Shown piece after piece: positions 9,755 through 16,623 of a DNA stretch of 38,017 nucleotides. The notes under the pieces are model-generated. The model was not told the DNA's origin. It worked only from the letters and a program-made list of their open reading frames with translations, and did no database searches. Numbering within the stretch: position 1 is the stretch's first letter; each line of letters starts with the position of its first letter. The position numbers were made by a program, and so were the translations under genes. The stretch is from NCBI GenBank assembly GCA_934573935.1, contig CAKTMO010000018.1, positions 1-38,017 on the forward strand. Reading direction: 5' to 3'. Source of the stretch: an uncultured Oscillospiraceae bacterium (GTDB lineage Bacteria; Bacillota; Clostridia; Oscillospirales; Oscillospiraceae).

Positions 9755-10041
9755 AGAAAAACATATACCATTGCCAAACCCTATAGGGTTTGCTGTTTTT
9801 TCTGAAAGAAAAAACAGGGCAAAGCTCGTGCAATGACCCATTGGCATAACGGCTGCGGAGGCGACCCCGCGGTCTTTGTGCGTCTGACCTCCCCAACATG
9901 GGCGGGCAGGGTGCTTTGGTTGACCGCCCTGTCCGCTCCATCAGACCGGAGTGCAGACCCATAAGCGACGCCCCCGCGCAGCCGGAGCGGAGGCGTTTCA
10001 CCCTGCCGGTAAATATTTAAGAAATGGGGAGTACACCAACA
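9755..10041 (+). promoter_or_regulatory. Long structured 5' leader of the surface protein gene, class unknown
   Basis: The 420-base gap after yigZ has no credible gene. The likely transcribed part holds many helices. CAAACCC/GGGTTTG (9775-9781/9786-9792) is soon followed by six T and looks like a small terminator. CTGTTTTTTC/GAAAAAACAG (9793-9802/9808-9817) is a perfect 10-bp stem. GTCTG..CTCC/GGAG..CAGAC (9882-9892/9948-9958) encloses a further GC-rich hairpin. ACGCC-c-CCGC/GCGG-a-GGCGT (9968-9977/9987-9996) lies near the start codon. I could not match it to a riboswitch class that I know. The first hairpin may simply end hflX-yigZ transcripts. Confidence 0.5.
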
Positions 10042-12222
10042 ATGTCAAACAAAAAAGTGACGAAACGCGCCCTGCTGACCAGCATACTGGCCATTTGCCT
10101 GTGTCTGGTCATGCTCATCGGCTCCACCTTCGCCTGGTTCACCGACACCGCCTCCACCAGCGTCAACCAGATCCAATCCGGTACGCTGAAGGTGGCGCTG
10201 GAGATGGAAGTCGGCAAGAATGACGATGGAACCATCAAATGGGACAATGCCGAGGGCAAGACGCTGCAATTCAAAGTCGAGGGCAAGATTCCCGCCGAGG
10301 GCACCAAGATCCTCTGGGAGCCCAATTGTACATACGAGCTGCCCGCCCTGCGCGTGGTCAACAAGGGCAATCTGGCGCTGAAGTACAAAATTGTGATCAC
10401 TGGCATTCAGGGCAGCGCCAAGCTGCTGGAGGCCATTGAATGGACCATCAGCGGCGATACGAACCTGGAAGGGGATCATAATCTGCCCGTTGGCGCGACT
10501 TCTAAAGAACTGATCATCAAGGGTCACATGAAAGACGATGCCGGCAATGAGTATCAGGATCAAACGCTTGAGGGCATTGCCATTACCGTAATGGCCACCC
10601 AGCTTGCCAGCGAGTTCGACAGCTTCACCTATACTTATGATACCAACGCAACTTATCTGAATACGGAGAAGGATGCGTACGGCAATATCACCTATCTGAT
10701 CGGTACCGCCGATGAGCTGGTGTACTTCGCTAAGACCGTGAACGTGGACGGTGAAAAGTATGAAGGCCAGACTATCAAACTGACCAGCGATATCAATCTG
10801 GGCGGCAGAAATTGGGCCCCCATTCAGGCAAATGCAAATCTTGTTTTTGATGGAAATGGGATGACCATTTCTAATTTCAGTGCGACGGGCGATAAGAATG
10901 TCGGCTTCTTTGGCACGGCTACCAAGTGTACCATCAAGAATCTGACCATCAGTGATGTGACGGTGACTGGTATCAACCATGTGGCAGCCATTGCGGGCGA
11001 TGCACTGTGCGCAACGATCGACAGCTGTGTCGTGAAGAATGCCAAGATCACCACGGCAGTCAAGAACAATGATGATGGCGATAAGGCTGGTGCCATTGCC
11101 GGTTATCTGTCTGCTGAACCCAATGCGTCTGTGACCAATTGCCGTGCAGAAGACTGCACCATTAAGGGCTATCGTGATATCGGTGGTCTGGTTGGTTATG
11201 CTAATGCTGCTGCCACCATCACTGGCAACCGTGTTGTGAACACCACGATCATCAATGACAGAACCAATAATTATAAGGGCTACACCAAAGATGCGGAATT
11301 CGATGTAAACGCAATCGTCGGCGAATATAATAGCAATACGCTGGAGGCCAGCAACACCGCAGCCGATGACGTTACCATCCAGACTGTGAAGCCTGTCGGC
11401 AGCCAGGAAGAACTGAATGATGCGATCAACGACGCCACCGCCGGTACGACAATTGCGATTCCGGCAGATATGGATGTAACGCTGGACAGCGGAACGAAAA
11501 TTAAAAGTGGCGTTACCCTCGCTGGTGCGGGCAAGGATGAGACTACGTTGAATGTCAAGAAACTTGACGTTAAAGAAGATGACGTCACTTTGAAGGATAT
11601 GACTATCAAAGGTGAGGCTCCTGCTGGAAATGATGGTGCATTAAAAATCGGCGGCGATAACACAGTTATAGATAATGTAAAGTTCGTAGGCCCAGGCTTT
11701 AACGGTGATGTGAAGGGCATTTCTGTAACAGGTGCAGATACGACGATTAAGAATGCACATATTTCTAATGCATTCCGTGGTATTATCTTCTGGGATAACA
11801 TTGGCGGTGATAACGTTATTGAAAATTGCATTATTGAAGATGTGATTTACACCTTCAACATTAATGCAGAGACAGTCAAACCCGGAACGACACTGACAGT
11901 CAAGGACTCCACATTGAACGGCTGGACATCTTATTCTGGGTGTATGACGAGAGTTTCCTTTGACAATTGCCAGCTTGGCAAATCCAATGGAAATGCGTAT
12001 CTGGTAGCTTACGCGGACTCTGATTTTACAGACTGCGTCTTCAACGATGGCTATCAGGTGGCGGCTGGTGCGACCGGAAAAACCCTGACATTTACCAATT
12101 GCAAGCTGGGTGACAATACGCTGATCACAGCGGAAAACTTTGCTGAAAAGCTTGGTGATGTGGACGATGCTATGAAGGCCTGCACCGTCGTTGTTAATGG
12201 AACGACTGTGAGCTGGAACTGA
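10042..12222 (+). CDS. TasA/CalY-type secreted surface protein with beta-helix-like repeats
   Basis: The ATG at 10042 is chosen because GGGGAG (10026-10031) sits 10 bases upstream; an in-frame ATG at 10024 lacks a ribosome site. The 726-residue product starts with a SipW-type signal (LTSILAICLCLVMLIGS then TFAWFTDT), followed by a TasA/camelysin-like domain to about residue 190. The rest is Asn/Thr/Gly-rich with repeated valine-turn-asparagine motifs (TIDSCVVKNAKI, TITGNRVVNTTI, VIENCIIEDVIY), as in right-handed parallel beta-helix and GLUG-type surface proteins. No LPXTG anchor or C-terminal membrane segment is seen. No SipW peptidase gene is in the window. The second half is richer in AT than its neighbours. 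It may be a biofilm or fibre-associated surface component; function is inferred from the N-terminus only. Confidence 0.85.
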   Translation: MSNKKVTKRALLTSILAICLCLVMLIGSTFAWFTDTASTSVNQIQSGTLKVALEMEVGKNDDGTIKWDNAEGKTLQFKVEGKIPAEGTKILWEPNCTYELPALRVVNKGNLALKYKIVITGIQGSAKLLEAIEWTISGDTNLEGDHNLPVGATSKELIIKGHMKDDAGNEYQDQTLEGIAITVMATQLASEFDSFTYTYDTNATYLNTEKDAYGNITYLIGTADELVYFAKTVNVDGEKYEGQTIKLTSDINLGGRNWAPIQANANLVFDGNGMTISNFSATGDKNVGFFGTATKCTIKNLTISDVTVTGINHVAAIAGDALCATIDSCVVKNAKITTAVKNNDDGDKAGAIAGYLSAEPNASVTNCRAEDCTIKGYRDIGGLVGYANAAATITGNRVVNTTIINDRTNNYKGYTKDAEFDVNAIVGEYNSNTLEASNTAADDVTIQTVKPVGSQEELNDAINDATAGTTIAIPADMDVTLDSGTKIKSGVTLAGAGKDETTLNVKKLDVKEDDVTLKDMTIKGEAPAGNDGALKIGGDNTVIDNVKFVGPGFNGDVKGISVTGADTTIKNAHISNAFRGIIFWDNIGGDNVIENCIIEDVIYTFNINAETVKPGTTLTVKDSTLNGWTSYSGCMTRVSFDNCQLGKSNGNAYLVAYADSDFTDCVFNDGYQVAAGATGKTLTFTNCKLGDNTLITAENFAEKLGDVDDAMKACTVVVNGTTVSWN

Positions 12223-12265
12223 GCTGCAAGAGGGAATACTGCCTCTGTAACCAAATAACACCCCC

Positions 12266-12301
12266 AACTTTCGCCCTGGTTTCCCAGGGCGAAAGTTTTT
12301 T
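12266..12301 (+). terminator. Intrinsic terminator of the surface protein gene
   Basis: Fourteen perfect base pairs (12266-12279 with 12284-12297) around a TTTC loop, ending in a run of T to 12301. Confidence 0.95.
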
Positions 12302-12358
12302 CCTCACTATTGTCGAGTTGCACAAAAAAATACTTTGTTATTTGTATCACAAACCCAC

Positions 12359-12387
12359 TTGACAACCGCCCTGATACCTGTCATAAT
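12359..12387 (+). promoter_or_regulatory. Sigma-A promoter of the lysine fermentation operon
   Basis: Consensus TTGACA at 12359-12364, a 17-base spacer and CATAAT at 12382-12387. Transcription would start near 12394, about 20 bases before the first strand of the riboswitch P1 helix. Confidence 0.88.
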
Positions 12388-12413
12388 TGACACTGGTAAT
12401 ATTCTGAATATCA

Positions 12414-12590
12414 GTCAATAGAGGCGCGAAAGACAGGGTACTGTCCGGCAGCGGAGCGGGCGGCCTGGATGGCCGGACGGGAAGGGGTCTTTCGCCGAAA
12501 GGGAGTAGTTTGCCTATTCTGTTCCCTTGGCAGCGCCGCGTAAACGGTGTTGCTGTCATGTTGATCTTATCGACATGGAGCGCTATTGGT
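12414..12590 (+). promoter_or_regulatory. Lysine riboswitch (L-box aptamer) ahead of the lysine fermentation operon
   Basis: Conserved L-box blocks occur in order: AATAGAGGCGCGAA (12417-12430), GGGAAGGGG then TCGCCGAAAG (about 12479-12501), the TTGGCAGCGC...GTAAACGGTGTTGCTGTC segment (12528-12558), and CATGGAGCGCTATTGG (12574-12589). They match the B. subtilis lysC leader blocks as I remember them (AGAGGUGCGAA, AAAGGGG...CGCCGAAG, GGCUGUC, GGAGGGCUAUC). P1 is GTCAATAG (12414-12421) with CTATTGGT (12583-12590). The downstream genes degrade rather than make lysine, so an ON response is expected; the terminator layout supports that. The aptamer call is strong; the direction of control is inferred. 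Confidence 0.92.
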
Positions 12591-12618
12591 CAAAATGCTT
12601 GACCGACAGCGCTCTTTT
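12578..12618 (+). terminator. Riboswitch-controlled terminator sharing the P1 strand
   Basis: 12578-12593 pairs with 12599-12614 (16 positions, one A-C mismatch, one G-U) around AATGC, followed by TTTT at 12615-12618. The 5' arm contains the P1 3' strand (12583-12590) and the conserved GAGCGC of the aptamer core. Aptamer and terminator therefore cannot form together: bound lysine should block termination. Confidence 0.88.
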
Positions 12619-12626
12619 CGCGTTAG

Positions 12627-12693
12627 GAGCTTGCGGTCAAAGCAATCCGGAGATTTCTTCGGAACGTCTTTGCCCACAAGCTCTTTCCTTTTT
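12627..12693 (+). other. Second nested hairpin in the kal leader
   Basis: GAGCTTG (12627-12633) pairs with CAAGCTC (12677-12683), enclosing CAAAG/CTTTG and TCCG/CGGA helices, and is followed by the T-rich stretch 12684-12693. It could be a second terminator or a processing stem between the riboswitch and kal. The remaining leader to 12765 holds nothing else that I recognise. Confidence 0.45.
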
Positions 12694-12780
12694 CCCAGAG
12701 AAAAAAGAGAGTTCCCGGCCAGCTGAATGAGGAATACGAACAAAACGTAAGAAAGAATCATTTTGAAGGAGGAAACATCT

Positions 12781-13182
12781 ATGGAAAAGATCACTTCTAT
12801 GCTTCGCCTGCGTATGAGTGCGAAGGACGCCCACTACGGCGGCAACCTGGTGGACGGTGCCCACATGGTGCACCTGTTCGGTGACGTGGCTACCGAGCTG
12901 CTGATCGCCTGCGACGGCGACGAGGGCCTGTTCTGCGCCTACGACAACGTGGAGTTCCTGGCTCCCGTGTACGCCGGCGACTACATCGAGGCCTACGGCG
13001 AGATCGAGAAGATCGGCAACACCTCCCGCACCATGAAGTTCGAGGCCCGCAAGGTCATCGTCTCCCGCCCCGACATCAGCGCCTCCGCCGCTGACGTGCT
13101 GGCCGAGCCCATCGTGGTCTGCCGCGCCCACGGCACCTGCGTCACCCCCAAGGATTGCCAGCGCAAAGAGATCAAGAAGTAA
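12781..13182 (+). CDS. kal: 3-aminobutyryl-CoA ammonia-lyase
   Basis: Kal removes ammonia from L-3-aminobutyryl-CoA to give crotonyl-CoA, the step that joins lysine fermentation to butyrate formation. The 133-residue hot-dog-fold protein fits the small size of this family and has the conserved [21 protein letters not shown] region and [16 protein letters not shown]. The start is the ATG at 12781, with AAGGAGG at 12766-12772; an upstream in-frame TTG is rejected because it overlaps the ribosome site. It is first in the operon, 12 bases ahead of kce, and is strongly biased to C- and G-ending codons, as are all genes of this operon, suggesting high expression. Confidence 0.92.
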   Translation: MEKITSMLRLRMSAKDAHYGGNLVDGAHMVHLFGDVATELLIACDGDEGLFCAYDNVEFLAPVYAGDYIEAYGEIEKIGNTSRTMKFEARKVIVSRPDISASAADVLAEPIVVCRAHGTCVTPKDCQRKEIKK

Positions 13183-13194
13183 GGGAGTCGGAAC

Positions 13195-14022
13195 ATGGAA
13201 AAGCTGATTATTACCGCCGCCATCTGCGGCGCCGAGGTCACCAAGGCCCAGAATGAGGCTGTTCCCTATACCATCGACGAGATGGTGCGCGAGGCAAAGT
13301 CCGCCTACGAGGCCGGCGCTGCCATCCTGCACATCCACGTCCGCGAGGATGACGGTACCCCCACTCAGAGCCGTGACCGCTTCAAGGTCGTCATGGACGC
13401 CATCCGCAAGGAGCTGCCTGACGTCATCATGATCCCCTCCACCGGCGGCGCCACCGGCATGAGCCCCGAGGAGCGTCTGCAGCCCACCGAGCTGTTCCCC
13501 GAGATGGCCACTCTGGACTGCGGTACCTGCAACTTCGGCGACGAGATCTTCGACAACACCATGCCCACCATGCGCGCCTTCGGCAAGCGCATGATCGAGA
13601 ACGGCATCAAGCCCGAGTACGAGTGCTTCGAGCTGGGTCACATCGACACCGTTCTGGGTATGGCTAAGAAGGGCGAGGTCCCCGGCCACCCCATGCAGTT
13701 CAATTTCGTCCTGGGCGTCCACGGCTGCACCCCCGCCACTGTGGAGAATCTGGCCTTCTTCGCCAGCAAGATCCCCGCTGACGCCACCTGGACCGTCTCC
13801 GGCGTGGGCCGCGCTGCCTGGACCATGGCCGCTGCCGCCATCGCTATGGGCGGTAACGTCCGCGTGGGCTTCGAGGATAACATCTATCTGGGCAAGGGTC
13901 AGAAGGCCGCGTCCAACGGTGAGCTGGTAGCCAAGGTCGTCCGCATCGCCAAGGAGCTGGGCCGTGAGATCGCCACTCCCGCCGAGGCCCGCGAGATCCT
14001 CAGCCTGAAGCCCCTGAAGTAA
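13195..14022 (+). CDS. kce: 3-keto-5-aminohexanoate cleavage enzyme
   Basis: Kce (BKACE/DUF849 family) condenses 3-keto-5-aminohexanoate with acetyl-CoA to yield acetoacetate and L-3-aminobutyryl-CoA. The 275 residues have the family's usual length. The zinc ligands are visible: HIHVRED with His46 and His48, the same numbers reported for the characterised Cloacimonas enzyme, and a glutamate at 227 in GFEDN. STGGATGMSPEER and the FELGH motif are also typical. GGGAG precedes the ATG. It lies between kal and kdd, consistent with consecutive pathway steps. Confidence 0.95.
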   Translation: MEKLIITAAICGAEVTKAQNEAVPYTIDEMVREAKSAYEAGAAILHIHVREDDGTPTQSRDRFKVVMDAIRKELPDVIMIPSTGGATGMSPEERLQPTELFPEMATLDCGTCNFGDEIFDNTMPTMRAFGKRMIENGIKPEYECFELGHIDTVLGMAKKGEVPGHPMQFNFVLGVHGCTPATVENLAFFASKIPADATWTVSGVGRAAWTMAAAAIAMGGNVRVGFEDNIYLGKGQKAASNGELVAKVVRIAKELGREIATPAEAREILSLKPLK

Positions 14023-14113
14023 GGCGCTTCACCACCATATAAACCACCCTATATAAACCACATACTATAAAACCATATACCATAAACAAAACATATTTAG
14101 GAGGATATTTACA

Positions 14114-15166
14114 ATGGCTGAACTGAAAGGCAACAAGTACGGTACCCACCGCGTCATCGAGCCCAAGGGCGTTCTGACCCAGGCTGCTTGGAAGATCGAC
14201 AACGACATGTCCAAGGTCTACTCCAACGAGATCGTCTGCGACGTGACCTCCCTGAATATCGACTCCGCTTCCTTCACCCAGATCTCCGAGGCCTGCGGCG
14301 GCGACGAGAAGAAGATCGGCGAAATGATCATGGGCATCGTGGCCGAGCGCGGCAAGCAGCAGAACCCCGTTACCGGTTCCGGTGGTATGTTCAAGGGCGT
14401 CGTCGCTCACATCGGCGAGGATCTGAAGAACAAGCCCGGCTTCGACCTGAAGGAAGGCGACAAGATCGTTTCCCTGGTCTCCCTGTCCATGACCCCGCTG
14501 AAGATCGAGAAGATCCTGTCCATCCACAAGGATATCGACCGCGTTGACATCATCGGCAAGGCCATCCTGTTCGAGTCCGCTCTGTACTGCAAGATGCCCG
14601 AGGATATGTCCGAGCCTCTGGCCCTGGCCGCTCTGGACGTGGCCGGCGCTCCCGCTCAGGCCCGCAAGCTGCCTCACGAGGGTGACAGCGTTCTGATCCT
14701 GGGCGCCAACGGCAAGTCCGCCGTTCTGTGCGGCTACGAGGCCATGAAGAAGGTCGGCCCCAAGGGTAAGGTCGTGGGCGTTGTCCGCAAGGCTTCCCAG
14801 GTCGCCGATCTGATGGAGCTGGGCGTTTACACCGACGTTATCGTCGCCGACTGCACCAAGCCCGTTGACGTTATGGAAGCCGCTCTGGGTGTTAACGATG
14901 GCAAGGAGTACGATATCTCCATCTGCTGCGTGAACATCGAGTCCTGCGAGATGTCCGCCATCCTGCCCGTCCGTGACGACGGTCTGGTTTACTTCTTCTC
15001 CATGGCTACCTCCTTCACCAAGGCCGCCCTGGGCGCCGAGGGTATCGGCAAGGACGTCACCATGATCGTGGGCAACGGCTACACCAAGAACCACGCCGAG
15101 ATCACCCTGAACGTCCTGCGCGAGAACCCCAAGCTGCGCAAGCTGTTCGACGAGAAGTACTGCTAA
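14114..15166 (+). CDS. kdd: L-erythro-3,5-diaminohexanoate dehydrogenase
   Basis: Kdd oxidatively deaminates 3,5-diaminohexanoate to 3-keto-5-aminohexanoate with NAD(P)+. The 350-residue protein has a Rossmann-like segment (VLILGANGKSAVLCGYEAM) and the family blocks GTHRVIEPKGVLTQ at the start and NPKLRKLFDEKY at the end. AGGAGG at 14099-14104 sits before the ATG. The 91-base gap from kce contains a TATAAA-rich tract of imperfect repeats (14035-14098) with no clear promoter, so operon membership is likely. Assignment rests on context as well as sequence. Confidence 0.92.
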   Translation: MAELKGNKYGTHRVIEPKGVLTQAAWKIDNDMSKVYSNEIVCDVTSLNIDSASFTQISEACGGDEKKIGEMIMGIVAERGKQQNPVTGSGGMFKGVVAHIGEDLKNKPGFDLKEGDKIVSLVSLSMTPLKIEKILSIHKDIDRVDIIGKAILFESALYCKMPEDMSEPLALAALDVAGAPAQARKLPHEGDSVLILGANGKSAVLCGYEAMKKVGPKGKVVGVVRKASQVADLMELGVYTDVIVADCTKPVDVMEAALGVNDGKEYDISICCVNIESCEMSAILPVRDDGLVYFFSMATSFTKAALGAEGIGKDVTMIVGNGYTKNHAEITLNVLRENPKLRKLFDEKYC

Positions 15167-15184
15167 ACTACCATAGCAACTGAC

Positions 15185-15217
15185 ACTGAGGCAGGGGGCG
15201 CGCCCCCTGCCCTCAGT
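15185..15217 (+). other. Intercistronic GC hairpin between kdd and kamA
   Basis: Fourteen base pairs with one bulged C close on a CGCG loop (ACTGAGGCAGGGGG with CCCCCTGCCCTCAGT). No T run follows, so it is more likely an mRNA stability or processing element than a terminator. Confidence 0.7.
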
Positions 15218-15264
15218 ACGAACTTTCCAAATCATCCTGAAACAAAAATTAAGGAGAAACGAAC

Positions 15265-16515
15265 ATGAAAACTCGCAATGGTCTGTTCGCTGACGTTCCT
15301 GAAAATCTGTGGAACGACTGGCATTGGCAGGTTGCCAACCGCGCTGAAACCATCGAAGATCTGAAGAAGTACATGACTCTGACCCCCGACGAGGAAGCCG
15401 GTATTGCCAAGACTCTGGGCAAGCTGCGCATGGCGGTCACTCCCTATTATCTGTCCCTGATCGACCTGGACGATCCCTTTGATCCCATCCGCAAGATGGC
15501 CATCCCCCGCGCCGAGGAGCTGGATTACGCCGATTACGAGGACGCCGATCCTCTGCACGAGGATACCGACTCTCCCGTTCCCGGCCTGACCCATCGTTAT
15601 CCTGACCGCGTGCTGCTGCTCATCACCGACCAGTGCTCCATGTACTGCCGTCATTGCACCCGCCGCCGTTTTGCCGGTCAGAACGATTGCGAAGTGCCTA
15701 TGCAGCAGATCGATAAGTGCATCGACTATGTGGCCGCTCATCCCGAGGTCCGCGATGTCCTGCTGTCCGGCGGTGACTCCCTGATGGTCAGCGACGATGT
15801 GCTGGAGTACATCATCAAGCGCGTCCGCGCCATTCCCCACGTGGAGATCGTCCGTCTGGGCTCCCGCACCCCCGTGGTGTGCCCCCAGCGTATCACTCCC
15901 GAGCTGTGCGAGATGCTGAAGAAGTATCATCCCGTGTGGCTGAACACCCACTTCAACACCCCCAAGGAGTTCACTCCCGAAGCCGCCAAGGCCTGCGCCA
16001 TGCTGGCTGACGCCGGTATCCCCCTGGGTAACCAGTCCGTGCTGCTGGCCGGCGTGAACGATTGCTCCCACGTGATGATGGAGCTGGTCCACGGTCTGGT
16101 CAAGATGCGTGTCCGCCCCTACTACATCTATGCCTGCGATCCTTCCCTGGGCCTGAGCCACTTCCGCACCCCCGTGTCCAAGGGTATCGAGATCATGGAA
16201 GCCCTGCGCGGCCATACCTCCGGCTATTGCATCCCCACCTTCGTGGTGGACGCCCCCGGCGGCGGCGGCAAGACTCCCGTTATGCCCAACTATCTGATCT
16301 CCGAGACGCCCCGCAAGGTCATCCTGCGTAACTTCGAAGGCGTCATCACCTCCTACACCCAGCCCGAGCACTACGTCCAGGATTGCCACTGCGACGTCTG
16401 CACCGGCAAGAAGAAGGCGGAGAAGACCGGTGTGGCATGGGTCGCTGAGGGTACTGCTCAGCGCTATCTGGAGCCCACCAAGCTGCTGCGCAACGAGCGC
16501 CACGTCAAGAAGTAA
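15265..16515 (+). CDS. kamA: Lysine 2,3-aminomutase
   Basis: KamA is the radical SAM, PLP-dependent enzyme that interconverts L-lysine and L-beta-lysine, the first committed step. The radical-SAM cluster motif CSMYCRHC gives Cys124, Cys128 and Cys131. The PLP lysine is in PGGGGK at residue 336. The 416-residue length equals that of the clostridial enzyme. AGGAG precedes the ATG. It is flanked by two strong RNA hairpins (15185-15217 and 16523-16569), which could give it a stability of its own within the operon mRNA. EF-P lysylation homologues (EpmB) are shorter and usually lack this context. Confidence 0.97.
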   Translation: MKTRNGLFADVPENLWNDWHWQVANRAETIEDLKKYMTLTPDEEAGIAKTLGKLRMAVTPYYLSLIDLDDPFDPIRKMAIPRAEELDYADYEDADPLHEDTDSPVPGLTHRYPDRVLLLITDQCSMYCRHCTRRRFAGQNDCEVPMQQIDKCIDYVAAHPEVRDVLLSGGDSLMVSDDVLEYIIKRVRAIPHVEIVRLGSRTPVVCPQRITPELCEMLKKYHPVWLNTHFNTPKEFTPEAAKACAMLADAGIPLGNQSVLLAGVNDCSHVMMELVHGLVKMRVRPYYIYACDPSLGLSHFRTPVSKGIEIMEALRGHTSGYCIPTFVVDAPGGGGKTPVMPNYLISETPRKVILRNFEGVITSYTQPEHYVQDCHCDVCTGKKKAEKTGVAWVAEGTAQRYLEPTKLLRNERHVKK

Positions 16516-16522
16516 GACCCGT

Positions 16523-16569
16523 ATACGCCTCAGATATCCCGACGCGCCGCGTCGGGATACCTGGCGTAT
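16523..16569 (+). other. Intercistronic long hairpin between kamA and kamD
   Basis: ATACGCC (16523-16529) pairs with GGCGTAT (16563-16569), and an inner stem TATCCCGACGC (16535-16545) pairs with GCGTCGGGATA (16549-16559). Only CCGCCCC then TTTT follow, so termination would be partial at best. Confidence 0.65.
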
Positions 16570-16623
16570 CCGCCCCTTTTCCGGGGCTGCATGATTTTAC
16601 GAATTATTTGAGGTAACGATAAT

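Noticed and set aside
9800..9960. c-di-GMP-I riboswitch ahead of the surface protein, suggested by GGGCAAAG
   Set aside because: The expected GACGCAAAGCC and GGTAGC-type blocks are missing, so the resemblance is limited to a few bases.
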